From Coleofasciculus sp. LEGE 07092 (GTDB taxonomy: Bacteria; Cyanobacteriota; Cyanobacteriia; Cyanobacteriales; Coleofasciculaceae): a stretch of 64,000 nt of DNA. The stretch spans positions 21,093 through 85,092 of the forward strand of contig NZ_JADEWY010000006.1 of assembly GCF_015207375.1 (NCBI RefSeq). The letters are read 5' to 3'. Position numbers and translations under genes: made by a program. The notes under the pieces are model-generated. The model searched no databases and was not told where the DNA came from. It worked only from the letters and a program-made list of their open reading frames with translations. Of the stretch, positions 54,293 through 63,374 are shown piece by piece (positions within the stretch are counted from its first letter, which is position 1; every line of letters begins with the position of its first letter).

Positions 54293-55465
54293 ATGAAAAT
54301 AGCTTACCTTACTATCTACGATGTCTGGAATAAGGCAACCTGGCCCAAAACTCAGCCGGGACTCTGTCAGGCTGGCTATTACATAGCCAAAACGCTTGCA
54401 GCTCAGTCAGTATCTATGGATTACATCGGTCCTTTGAGCAAAAAGGAATCATTATTAACTCCAGCTAAGTGGAATTTATATCACCATTTCTTTAAAAAAG
54501 ACTATTATCGTTGGGCAGAGCCACTCATTGTAAAAGATTACGCTTATCAGGCTTCTAGAAAATTATCGGAATTTGAATCAAGTCTAGTGTTGTGTCCAGA
54601 AAATGTAGTTCCTATTGCTTACCTTAAATGTAAACAACCTCTTGTTTTGTGGACTGATTCAACTCTGGGAGCATTAATAAACTTCTATCCTTATCTCAGT
54701 AATTTATGTAAAGAAACAACTAAAAATATCGAAAAAATGGAAAGAGCGGCTTTGAAGAATTGCAATTTAGCTATCTATACATCGGACTGGGCAGCTCAGA
54801 CAGCCATTCAACTTTACGACATTGATGCTTCTAAAGTGAAAGTTATTCCTTGGGGAGCCAATTTAGAATGTAACAGAACGATTGATGATATTCAGAAAAT
54901 AATTGAAACTCGAGACGGGAATTTATGTAAATTATTATTTTTGGGTGTTGATTGGATCAGAAAAGGAGGAAGTATCGCTTTTGAGGTTACTAAAAAATTG
55001 AATAAAATAGGGTTGAATACTGAGTTGATAGTGATTGGCTGTAAACCGATTATCAAGGCACCTATTCCAGACTTTGTTCGAGTTTTAGGATTTATTGACA
55101 CCTCTACTAATGCAGGATTAAACAGAATAGAACAGTTGTTTGCGGAGTCCCACTTTCTGATTTTACCAACGATGGCTGACTGTACTCCCCACGTTTTGGC
55201 TGAAGCTAATTCTTTTGGGGTTCCCTGCTTGGCAACGAAAGTTGGTGGTATTTCAACCCTTATTAAGGATGATTTCAATGGAAAGACTTTTCCCCCGAAT
55301 GCTAGTATTTCCGATTACTGTACCTATATTGTTTACCTGATGAATAATTACCGTGTATATAAACATCTGGCGCTATCGTCTTTTGAACAGTATCAATCTC
55401 ACTTAAGCTGGTCTGTTGCAATACAGAAGCTTAAACAGTTGATGAGTGAGTTAGTGGAGTCATAA
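54293..55465 (+). CDS. Family 4-like glycosyltransferase
   Basis: A 390-residue GT-B protein: MKIAYLTIYDVWNKATW at the start, TDSTLGALINFYP, IYTSDWAAQTAIQLYDI and VKVIPWGANLE in the acceptor half, then LLFLGVDWIRKGGSIAFEV, VRVLGFID and LPTMADCTPHVLAEANSFGVP (late donor signature). This type is frequent in cyanobacterial exopolysaccharide clusters. Start is well defined, 47 bases after the preceding gene and 14 bases before the next, so it is within one transcript. The sugar is not predictable. Confidence 0.88.
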   Translation: MKIAYLTIYDVWNKATWPKTQPGLCQAGYYIAKTLAAQSVSMDYIGPLSKKESLLTPAKWNLYHHFFKKDYYRWAEPLIVKDYAYQASRKLSEFESSLVLCPENVVPIAYLKCKQPLVLWTDSTLGALINFYPYLSNLCKETTKNIEKMERAALKNCNLAIYTSDWAAQTAIQLYDIDASKVKVIPWGANLECNRTIDDIQKIIETRDGNLCKLLFLGVDWIRKGGSIAFEVTKKLNKIGLNTELIVIGCKPIIKAPIPDFVRVLGFIDTSTNAGLNRIEQLFAESHFLILPTMADCTPHVLAEANSFGVPCLATKVGGISTLIKDDFNGKTFPPNASISDYCTYIVYLMNNYRVYKHLALSSFEQYQSHLSWSVAIQKLKQLMSELVES

Positions 55466-55479
55466 AAAATAAAGCTTTT

Positions 55480-56709
55480 ATGAGAATAGCCTTTGTTGTC
55501 TGGAGCTTTCCAGCATTGTCAGAGACATTTATTTTAAATCAGATTACGGGTCTGATTGATCGGGGACACGAAGTTAATATCTATGCCAGGGACTCGGGAA
55601 ATTCTTCCAAGGTGCATCCGAACGTAGAAAAATACCGCCTTCTTGATCGCACATACTATTACGGTGAAATACCAAAGAATCGACGTTTACGGTTGCTTAA
55701 AGGTGTGGGGTTACTGTGGTCAAATTTTTACAAAAACCCTTTAGTTTTGCTGCGATCGCTCAACGTTTATAAGTATGGTCAATCGGCATTTTCGTTGAGA
55801 TTGCTGTATGCAATAATTCCGTTTTTGGGTAGAAAGCCTTACGACATCATTCATTGCCAGTTCGGGGAATTGGGACTCAATTGTATGTTATTTCGTAGCA
55901 TCGGTCTTTCCCAGGCGAAACTAGTCACGTCATTTCGTGGCTACGACATCAGCGAGTATGTAAAAAGGTCTGGTGATGAGGTTTATAATCAACTCTTTGA
56001 ACTCGGAGACTTTTTCCTACCGAACTGCGACTATTTCAAACACCTATTGCTCAAGTTAGGATGCGACGAAGGCAAACTTGCAGTGCTGCGGTCAGGCATT
56101 GATTGCGACCGATTTACCTTTACCCCCCGCTATCCACCTTGTGAAGGTTCAATTCGGATTGTCACGATTTCTCGTCTGGCAGAAAAAAAAGGAATAGAGT
56201 ATGGCATTCGTGCGATCGCACGTTTAGCGAAGGCTAATCGAAACATTAAGTACGATATCGTTGGTGATGGACTTTTAAGAAAAAAACTACAGCAACTGAT
56301 TCAGGAGTTGGATGTCAACGATGCCATCAAACTCCTCGGCTGGAAGCAGCAACCGGAGGTGATCGAAATTCTGAATCGTTCGCATATCTTTTTATCGCCA
56401 AATGTGACGGCAAAAGATGGTAATCAGGATGGTCCCCCTAATGTTTTGAAAGAAGCTATTGCGATGGGTTTGCCTGTCCTTAGCACTAAAGTTGGTGCTA
56501 TTTCAGAAGTGGTTAAAGATGGGATTTCCGGTTTCTTAGTTCCCGAACGAGATATTGAAGCTTTAACCGAGAAATTAGAGAATTTGCTCGATTGCCCAGA
56601 AAATTGGTCTGAAATGGGTAGTGCAGGTCGTTCCTATATAGAAGCGCACTACGACATTAACGAATTAAATGAGCAGTTGCTTGAAATCTACGATAAAGTC
56701 TTGGTTTAG
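55480..56709 (+). CDS. Family 4 glycosyltransferase, colanic-acid type
   Basis: A 409-residue GT4 enzyme resembling WcaL/AmsK-type proteins of exopolysaccharide synthesis: FVVWSFPALSETFILNQI at the start, the IIHCQFGELG and FRGYDISEYV segments (acceptor side), then IRIVTISRLAEKKGIEYGIR, YDIVGDGLLR and the donor signature NVLKEAIAMGLPVLSTKVG. It ends the run of five glycosyltransferase genes; 184 bases follow before the GT-C-like membrane protein. The gene is less AT-rich than its two left neighbours. Confidence 0.92.
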   Translation: MRIAFVVWSFPALSETFILNQITGLIDRGHEVNIYARDSGNSSKVHPNVEKYRLLDRTYYYGEIPKNRRLRLLKGVGLLWSNFYKNPLVLLRSLNVYKYGQSAFSLRLLYAIIPFLGRKPYDIIHCQFGELGLNCMLFRSIGLSQAKLVTSFRGYDISEYVKRSGDEVYNQLFELGDFFLPNCDYFKHLLLKLGCDEGKLAVLRSGIDCDRFTFTPRYPPCEGSIRIVTISRLAEKKGIEYGIRAIARLAKANRNIKYDIVGDGLLRKKLQQLIQELDVNDAIKLLGWKQQPEVIEILNRSHIFLSPNVTAKDGNQDGPPNVLKEAIAMGLPVLSTKVGAISEVVKDGISGFLVPERDIEALTEKLENLLDCPENWSEMGSAGRSYIEAHYDINELNEQLLEIYDKVLV

Positions 56710-56893
56710 CGAAAGCCAATCTATCAGAAATATCATTGTTGTAGTTTTAGTCAATAACTAAACTTCATCTCCGCTGATCACAATGTTGTTTTCTTTACCT
56801 TTTGTGAGTCATGGTATTTAGTCAGTTGTACAAGAGTTCAAGTGTGTAAAGTATTTAAACATTCTCAAGTTTTTTACAAATAGAACTGTTGCC

Positions 56894-58753
56894 ATGACGG
56901 AAACTAACCCAACCAAACCTTCAACAACTCCAATGGCTCAAACATCTAGTTCACTCTTCGTAACGCGCCTGCGTAAATTTTTCACAACTCCGACTGATAA
57001 GGGTTTCACTCCTCAACTAATTTTCTGGTTCAGTTTAAGCCTCACCTTTGCTGTCCTGTTCGGTCTTTTGGGGCTTAAAGAAGCCTTTAGTAGTGAGTAT
57101 GTCATACAAGATGACGCGCAGCAGCACGTATTTTGGATGCAGCGATTCTTAGATCCAGAGTTGTTTCCTAATGATTTAATTGCTGATTATTATCAATCTG
57201 TAGCGCAGCCTGGCTATGCCGCCATTTATCGGCTGGCAGCAGTTGTGGGCATCGATCCAATTTCCTTTAGTAAACTCTTGCCCATAGTGCTGGGACTAAT
57301 CGCGACGGGCTACTGCTTTGGTATTGCGATGCAAATTTTACCAGTACCAACGGCGGGCTTCATCGCCACATTACTGCTCAATCAAAATCTTTGGCTAAAA
57401 GATGATTTAGTCTCTGGAACAGCCAGAGCTTTCTTGTATCCACTGTTTCTGACATTTTTGTACTATTTGTTGCGACGCTCCCTCCTACCCTGTCTTGCCG
57501 CGATCGCACTTCTAGGACTGATTTATCCTACTCCTGTGCTGATTGGTTCCGGTATCTTAGTTTTGCGACTGTTGCGTTGGGAACAGGGACGACTTCGGCT
57601 TTCAAGGAAGCGCAGCGATTATCTCTTCTGCGCGGCTGGACTGGGAGTAGTTCTACTGGTGCTTTTACCCGTACTATTAGAATCCTCTGAATATGGTTCA
57701 ACAATTACAGCAGCTCAAGCCAAAACCATGACAGAGTTCTCGGAAGAAGGACGAACTCGCTTCTTTGTCAATAATCCTATCGAATTTTGGTTCTATGCAG
57801 GTCGCAGTGGGCTTTTTCCACTCGAATGGTCAACATTGCCCTATTTTTATTTTCCCTTAATGCTGTGCATTGGGTTGTTATTGCCGCTGCTGCTATGCTA
57901 TCCGTCCCGATTTCCTCTAGTCAGGCACATTAATCGTAATATCAACATCCTACCTCAAATTGCGTTGGCATCCCTCACTTTATTTCTCGCCGCCCACGCC
58001 CTGCTCTTTAAACTCTATCTGCCGAGTCGGTATACACAGTATAGTATACGAATTTTGATGGCTCTAACAGCCGGGATAGCACTGACCGTAATCTTGGATG
58101 GAATTTTCCACGCTTGCTCGCAAGGAACCCATCGTCGATTCGAGGTGAAACAGCTTTTAGCATTAGCATCAACAGGATTGTTAGGAGTTACACTCATTTC
58201 CTATCCGCTGGCTTTGAAATCGAAGGAAGGCTTTAGCATTATAGGGCCTCTTGCTTACAAAAGGGGTCAGTTTCCAGAACTCTACGAGTTCTTTCAAGAG
58301 CAACCTAAAGATATCCTCATTGCGTCCTTAGCAAGAGAGGCGAACCAATTACCCAGTTTTACCAAACGGTCAATATTAGTAAGCAGAGAACATTCTATCC
58401 CCTACCATACCGGATATTATGCTCAGATGCGCCAGCGGGCGATTGATTTAATCAATGCTCAGTACAGTCCGGATCTCAACCAAGTGAAGGGCTTTATTCA
58501 AAAGTATGGGGTCGATTTCTGGCTGCTGGATCGCGCTTACCTATTAACGCCTTATGTAAACAAGAATGAAGACGAAATAAACTCCACAGATATCTGGATT
58601 AGACAGTTTCCGGCTACAGCAGAGGCTCATTCTGGGAGCGAGCAGGGTATTGTCCCGGCTTTATCAAGTGTTGTGGAACGTTGTTCTGTCTTTGAGGCAG
58701 AGGAATTAGTTGTCCTAGCGGCAACTTGTATTATGGAAGCACCACGAGAATGA
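56894..58753 (+). CDS. Multi-pass membrane protein, GT-C-like
   Basis: A 619-residue protein with about ten membrane helices. After the first helix (FWFSLSLTFAVLFGLLGL) the extracytoplasmic loop carries YVIQDDAQQHVFWMQR; an Asp pair at this place is where GT-C glycosyltransferases hold their catalytic acid. The soluble C-terminal third (about 470-600, QEQPKDILIASLAREANQLPSF, KYGVDFWLLDRAYL) would face the same side. I know this type as an uncharacterised cyanobacterial protein near exopolysaccharide genes; transfer from a polyprenyl-linked sugar is an inference. Convergent with the next gene. Confidence 0.75.
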   Translation: MTETNPTKPSTTPMAQTSSSLFVTRLRKFFTTPTDKGFTPQLIFWFSLSLTFAVLFGLLGLKEAFSSEYVIQDDAQQHVFWMQRFLDPELFPNDLIADYYQSVAQPGYAAIYRLAAVVGIDPISFSKLLPIVLGLIATGYCFGIAMQILPVPTAGFIATLLLNQNLWLKDDLVSGTARAFLYPLFLTFLYYLLRRSLLPCLAAIALLGLIYPTPVLIGSGILVLRLLRWEQGRLRLSRKRSDYLFCAAGLGVVLLVLLPVLLESSEYGSTITAAQAKTMTEFSEEGRTRFFVNNPIEFWFYAGRSGLFPLEWSTLPYFYFPLMLCIGLLLPLLLCYPSRFPLVRHINRNINILPQIALASLTLFLAAHALLFKLYLPSRYTQYSIRILMALTAGIALTVILDGIFHACSQGTHRRFEVKQLLALASTGLLGVTLISYPLALKSKEGFSIIGPLAYKRGQFPELYEFFQEQPKDILIASLAREANQLPSFTKRSILVSREHSIPYHTGYYAQMRQRAIDLINAQYSPDLNQVKGFIQKYGVDFWLLDRAYLLTPYVNKNEDEINSTDIWIRQFPATAEAHSGSEQGIVPALSSVVERCSVFEAEELVVLAATCIMEAPRE

Positions 58754-58823
58754 CCGCTTTTCTAAGGAGCGTTACACACTGGGTATCAGCAATGGGGGGG
58801 CGTTTTTATGAATCTACTGCCCT

Positions 58824-60545
58824 CTATTTTTCCTCCTTGTTCTTAATCTCAAAGACGAAACGATCTTCTAAATGCCCGCGATTGGGGTCTGAGGGATTAG
58901 AGAGGAAGTTCCAACTCCATTGTTGGATTTCATAGTGCGTCACCTTTTCACCAGAAGCCGCCTTACGATTGTAGACAGAACCACTAACACTCAGAAACTT
59001 CTTACAAATATCGACCTTTTTAGGATCGAAGCAAAACTTCCTGGTGACTCGTTTGTAACGACCATTAGCCATTGCTCCAATCGCCCGATCAAGATGGGCT
59101 TTGGAGATGACGCCAGACTCGTAGTGGGCAAGCTCTTTATAGTAGGTAATATCTCCAGAAGTAGTGCTTGACTTTGAGTACATCTGCCAAGCCGTGAAGG
59201 GGTAGAATTCAACCCGATAGATCGAAATGAATAGTAGAAATAGAGTTAAGCTAGCAACGAGCAGAGGAGAGTATAAGCTTTGGGGAGGAGTTTTGACTGG
59301 AAGGGCAGCCGTTGATTCACTTTCCGGCGAGGTATTGATTGTGTGGAGTACTTTAGCTGAGTTGCGACTGGTATTAAGTCGTTGTGCAATCGCTTTGCGG
59401 ATTTTGGTGAAGTCGAAAAAGATGAGCTGTAAGAGGATCAAATCGAAAAAGGCGACATTCTGTAATAAGAAGATACCGATATGCATCATCATCATGAGAA
59501 TCGGAAAAATTCGGCGGGCTACGCGAGAGAACAGAACCGAGACATAGCCCAGTTCGCCGAAAAAGCCAACTATACCTAATAGGATAAACAGGATATCAGG
59601 GGCTAAAACCAGGTGCAGTCCTAATCCCCAGTCCACCCGTGCTGGGTTGAGGGCATCCTTGAAGATGATCTGTCTCATGTTGTCCGCATTCCACCAGAAT
59701 AGCCCCCCGTTCAAGAGTTTACTCAAGCCCGCTGCCAGGTAAACTTGACCCATTACCACCCAACAAGCATACCGTGACCAGCCATAAACAGGCGAGTACT
59801 CGTCAGCATCAGGCACCGCTTTTCCTCGGAAAATCTTCCACAGACGATCAACAGACAACCCGTCACCGCAGGGCGTGAAGCTGAGTACAACTAGCAAGTA
59901 GAGCGGTACAATACCAGAGTGTCCAAAGTGTTCGTAGTGACGGATGATGCCACCAAACAGATAATAGCAAAATGCTCCCGCAGGAATTACAAACCGTGTC
60001 TGCCAACCAATCATTCCCAGGAACAGGAGTGATACTGTTAGCCATTTAAAAACCTGTAGCGCTGCCTGACTCTCAACAAATCTCTCAAAACCGATGGGAA
60101 GAGCGTAAAAAATATCCAGTGTTCCCATGAATACGCGCATCTCTTCGGGGAGTAGCGCACTACTGACGAGATCTTCCCACAGAGCGCTAGCAAGCAGGAA
60201 CCCGCAGGTCAGAATCCTGATTGCACCAAGAGTTTCAGGGGTTGCTTGTCCCACAAATTTCTGGAAAAAAGTTCGGCTGGTTGTTACTAATGCAATTAAA
60301 CCGAACCCTAGAAAAAACAATAGTCCAGCTTCGGTAAGAGAGTCTAGTCGCCACAGAAGCCTGTCAAGAGGTTTGTCTAAGCCAAGAATAATCTTATGGA
60401 TAACTGACAGACTCTCACTGCTATAAGCCCCTTCAATGATGGGGCGAACAACCAGCTTGGCAAATGCAAGCCACAACAATCCCAGCACGGCTGCCCCCAA
60501 GCACAGCCAGAAGCGGAATTGGCGTGTTTTTTGGTATATCCTCAT
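58824..60545 (-). CDS. HTTM-type multi-pass membrane protein
   Basis: A 573-residue membrane protein with about ten helices. The central part (about 90-390) has the pattern of HTTM proteins, the bacterial relatives of vitamin K-dependent gamma-carboxylase: IRHYEHFGHSGIVPLYLLVV followed by LSFTPCGDGLSVDR, then YLAAGLSKLLNGGLFWW and MHIGIFLLQNVAFFDLILL. The C-terminal part (about 470-573) is soluble and charged (RYKRVTRKFCFDPKKVDIC). Biochemical role of bacterial HTTM proteins is mostly unknown. The gene lies among surface-glycan genes but is transcribed in the opposite direction from those to its left. Confidence 0.8.
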   Translation of the reverse strand: MRIYQKTRQFRFWLCLGAAVLGLLWLAFAKLVVRPIIEGAYSSESLSVIHKIILGLDKPLDRLLWRLDSLTEAGLLFFLGFGLIALVTTSRTFFQKFVGQATPETLGAIRILTCGFLLASALWEDLVSSALLPEEMRVFMGTLDIFYALPIGFERFVESQAALQVFKWLTVSLLFLGMIGWQTRFVIPAGAFCYYLFGGIIRHYEHFGHSGIVPLYLLVVLSFTPCGDGLSVDRLWKIFRGKAVPDADEYSPVYGWSRYACWVVMGQVYLAAGLSKLLNGGLFWWNADNMRQIIFKDALNPARVDWGLGLHLVLAPDILFILLGIVGFFGELGYVSVLFSRVARRIFPILMMMMHIGIFLLQNVAFFDLILLQLIFFDFTKIRKAIAQRLNTSRNSAKVLHTINTSPESESTAALPVKTPPQSLYSPLLVASLTLFLLFISIYRVEFYPFTAWQMYSKSSTTSGDITYYKELAHYESGVISKAHLDRAIGAMANGRYKRVTRKFCFDPKKVDICKKFLSVSGSVYNRKAASGEKVTHYEIQQWSWNFLSNPSDPNRGHLEDRFVFEIKNKEEK

Positions 60546-60725
60546 GAGAAATCCTTATCTAGGTCTTGCTTGAATTCTGCTGCAAAAGAGGACTAGTTTA
60601 ATCCTGTATATCCCTCTTCTGTCAGATTCCGAAAAATGGGGGTCGAACCCTGATTCTTGCGTTAGGTGTAGTTGGCTGTAATGACGGAAATTCGTCAGAA
60701 TTTCGGAAAATGACAGAAGTAGTGA

Positions 60726-60829
60726 TATAGCGGTTCTCAATTATATGAGGTACAGTCCTATTCCCTACTCCCCACTCCCTACTCCCTGTCTTCATCAGGC
60801 CGTACCTCACAATCATGAGAAATGCTATA
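60726..60829. mobile_element. MITE-like inverted repeat element, about 104 bases
   Basis: The ends TATAGCGGTTCTCA...TGAGGTAC (60726-60753) and its partner at 60802-60829 are inverted copies, identical at about 21 of 28 positions, with TATAGC at the tip. The centre holds a C-rich tandem repeat (CCCTACTCCC/CCCACTCCC). AGTG flanks both sides (60721-60724 and about 60831-60834), a possible target duplication off by one base. There is no coding capacity. Probably a non-autonomous element or dispersed palindromic repeat. Confidence 0.6.
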
Positions 60830-60835
60830 AGTGCT

Positions 60836-62494
60836 TCACGGAGTTTTTCTGTAAATCCTAATTTCTGGATTAATTTTATCTAAGTTCGTATCTTTATAGC
60901 TTAATTTTTCTTGGTGACGCAATAAATTCCACCTTGGTTTAGATTTATACTTTAGCACTAGTTTATAGCTATTTTTTTCATTATATAAGCTGGAAAACAA
61001 TTGGTATCTTGATGTCCCTTTTTTAGATCGGCGAATGTCAAATGAGCTTGTAGTAACAACGTAGTCGGGGTTTAGTTGTAGTAAGTATGAATTACTGAGG
61101 GAAGGCGATTGCAAACTGACATACTTAAAATTTTGCAGTCTTGGTAAATACTCTTTATGACCAATACCTAAGACTAAAGCATCACCTCTTATATTCTGCT
61201 TCATCCATTTTTCTACATAGTATCTTGAATCTTGAGTCATTAAACTATTAATTGAAGCTGAATAAATAAATGTATAAATCAATAAAATACTAACAAAAAT
61301 AGTTTTAATTTTAAAAAATTTTTGATTGCAAATTAAAAACATAAAAATAAAGTTTGCACCAAAAAATACAAGCACTATAGTTATAGGAAGTAGAAATCGA
61401 TCGCGCACATAGGAGATAATGCCAATGTAAAATACATAGTAAGATAATGTCGGCACTAAACTACACAGCAATAAATAGTTTTTCTTGGGTTTTAGAAAAG
61501 CAATCAGCAGCCCTAAACTACCTACAATAAGAACAGGTAATCCCAAAGAATACATAAGAAGCTTAAGAGTTTGTCTAAATAATTGCAAGTATCCGATAAT
61601 AGTTTTATCAAATTTTTTAGAAGCGTCTCCAGCTTGGCTGGTAAGTTCTAGGATATGTGCTATAAAACCCTCTAAATTGAATATTACATTTTGTAAAATA
61701 AAAAATAAGGTAACTGAAAGTAGCAAAGAAAAAATTATTTTTTTGTCAGTAAGAGAATGTACTATATTAGTTGTTATATTTTGTCTTTTTTGGTATAAAT
61801 GATGAACTAAAACAATAAAAATAGGCGTCAGCAGGTAGAATCCATACGCCTGATCTTTTGTGCAAACTGATATAACAGCAGCGGTTGAAAATAATAAATA
61901 ATCTCTCATTTTTTGATGTTTTAATATACGAAGATAAAACAGCAGAGATAAAACAAACCAAAACGTGAACGGTATTTCTAAGTTTGCTGTTTTAGAATAG
62001 TAAACAAAAGTGCAGTTTAAAGCCGTCATTAAAGCTGCCAAAATAGAGGTCTTTTTATCGTAAATTTCTAATCCACACAAATAAACAAGATAGACGATGG
62101 TAGTACTCATTACAACACTGACAAATCTTTCTATATAGAAAAGTACAGTGTAAGTGGGCAAGCTACTAACATCTACTACGTTCAGCCAATCTAAAATCAG
62201 AAATGGTGTATAGAAGATAGTAAGTACATAGTAATGAAAAGGCGGATACTTATAGTACCAGCCATTAGAGAAACCCTGCTCAATACCATCTAAAACCTGT
62301 GCAGGTATAATTTCATCAATTGCCCAGCCATGAAAACTTGGCAACCCCCAGCCAATTCCGCAAATATTGATAAAAAAACTTAAGCTCAATACTAGAACAA
62401 TGGCAAAATTTAATTTCTTCTGGGATTCTATTAACTTTATCAACATAGGAACTTCTCTCTCAAACTCTAAGAAAGTCTTTGAAGCTACAATCAT
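60836..62494 (-). CDS. GT-C membrane glycosyltransferase, family 39/PMT-like
   Basis: A 552-residue protein with about eleven membrane helices. The first loop has SFHGWAIDEIIPAQVLDG, with the acidic pair expected for GT-C mannosyl/arabinosyl transferases, followed by YYKYPPFHYYVLTIFYTPF, the usual second motif of the ArnT/PMT type. The soluble C-terminal part (about 450-552) is short. It should use a polyprenyl-phosphate sugar on the outer membrane face. The ATG at 62494 is preceded by AGGAG at 14 bases; the ATG at 62446 (MLIKLIESQ) is an alternative. The gene is very AT-rich with long A/T runs, unlike the flanking regulator, which suggests acquisition from elsewhere. Confidence 0.85.
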   Translation of the reverse strand: MIVASKTFLEFEREVPMLIKLIESQKKLNFAIVLVLSLSFFINICGIGWGLPSFHGWAIDEIIPAQVLDGIEQGFSNGWYYKYPPFHYYVLTIFYTPFLILDWLNVVDVSSLPTYTVLFYIERFVSVVMSTTIVYLVYLCGLEIYDKKTSILAALMTALNCTFVYYSKTANLEIPFTFWFVLSLLFYLRILKHQKMRDYLLFSTAAVISVCTKDQAYGFYLLTPIFIVLVHHLYQKRQNITTNIVHSLTDKKIIFSLLLSVTLFFILQNVIFNLEGFIAHILELTSQAGDASKKFDKTIIGYLQLFRQTLKLLMYSLGLPVLIVGSLGLLIAFLKPKKNYLLLCSLVPTLSYYVFYIGIISYVRDRFLLPITIVLVFFGANFIFMFLICNQKFFKIKTIFVSILLIYTFIYSASINSLMTQDSRYYVEKWMKQNIRGDALVLGIGHKEYLPRLQNFKYVSLQSPSLSNSYLLQLNPDYVVTTSSFDIRRSKKGTSRYQLFSSLYNEKNSYKLVLKYKSKPRWNLLRHQEKLSYKDTNLDKINPEIRIYRKTP

Positions 62495-62635
62495 TTAAAT
62501 TCTGGTTTCTCCTCTTAATATACCCTGCATACTATGGTAAAGCGAGCAGACACGAGCTATCTACCACCCTATTTGATTTGTGAGATGCCAGGGGTTCACA
62601 TTCCCGACTTCTTAGACAAGTCCGGAATCTCGTCT

Positions 62636-63331
62636 TTAGCCATTTCCATCACGTTCTCCTGACTTCCCAGGCAAACAAATCAAATTATCCCCTCGGGTGC
62701 AAATCAATCCCGTTTGACGCAGCTTGCCCATCAAACGAGTAACCGTGACGCGAGTTGAACCAATGGCGCTGCCAATTTGCGAGTGAGTTAAAGGAAATGG
62801 TAAGCAATACCCGTTTGGTGTAGGTTGACCAAATTCTTCAATCAGTAGTGTTAGAAATCCTAATAGTCGGTCGATGGTTTTGCGCTGTCCCAAGGTACTC
62901 AGCCAAAGGAGTTTGCGTTGATGCTGGTAACGAAACGCTTCTAAAACCTCTCGACGGAAGTGGGGCCAGTTGTCTAAGTCGTGCCAGTACATCCAAAGAA
63001 CCGACGTTTGATCGAGGTGGGAGTAAGCTGAAAGAGTAAAGGGTGAGTGTGCCACAATTTCAAAAGGCTGACCTGAACCAACGAAACCTAGAAATGCTTC
63101 CTCCGCTACTGAGTGTGACTTACTACACCCAGAATCCCTGGCACTGACTTGAGCCGTACCCACCAAACGAACGGCTCCCCGCTGGACTAGATACAGCAAT
63201 CCAGCACGAGCGGGAATTCGCTCATCTTTAGTAAACATTCGATAACGATAGTGTTCCTGCGCCCAATCCAGAATCCGTTGCCAGGTTAAAAAGGGTCGAG
63301 ATGCCTCTGATACGGAGGATGGTGAATGCAT
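62636..63331 (-). CDS. Crp/Fnr-family transcription regulator
   Basis: A 231-residue regulator with an N-terminal cyclic-nucleotide-binding-like beta barrel (about 25-125, RIPARAGLLYLVQRGAVRLVG) and a C-terminal HTH_Crp domain (about 145-220). The HTH reads PFPLTHSQIGSAIGSTRVTV, with TRLMGKLRQTGLI as the remainder. The cAMP-binding signature (RxSA in the phosphate cassette) is not visible, and no Fnr-type Cys cluster, so the ligand is unknown. The barrel has an unusual Ser/Gly insert (ARDSGCSKSHS, about 64-74). Divergent from the DALR-domain gene with a 43-base gap, so the regulator may control that gene or itself. Confidence 0.92.
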   Translation of the reverse strand: MHSPSSVSEASRPFLTWQRILDWAQEHYRYRMFTKDERIPARAGLLYLVQRGAVRLVGTAQVSARDSGCSKSHSVAEEAFLGFVGSGQPFEIVAHSPFTLSAYSHLDQTSVLWMYWHDLDNWPHFRREVLEAFRYQHQRKLLWLSTLGQRKTIDRLLGFLTLLIEEFGQPTPNGYCLPFPLTHSQIGSAIGSTRVTVTRLMGKLRQTGLICTRGDNLICLPGKSGERDGNG

Positions 63332-63374
63332 AAGCCTAAGCGTGATGAAAACGCTAGTTTTTCCTATATCTTAC

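Noticed and set aside
60636..60665. tRNA T-arm-like sequence AGGGTTCGACCCCC on the minus strand
   Set aside because: The stem does not pair in tRNA register, and no anticodon arm, acceptor stem or CCA context was found.
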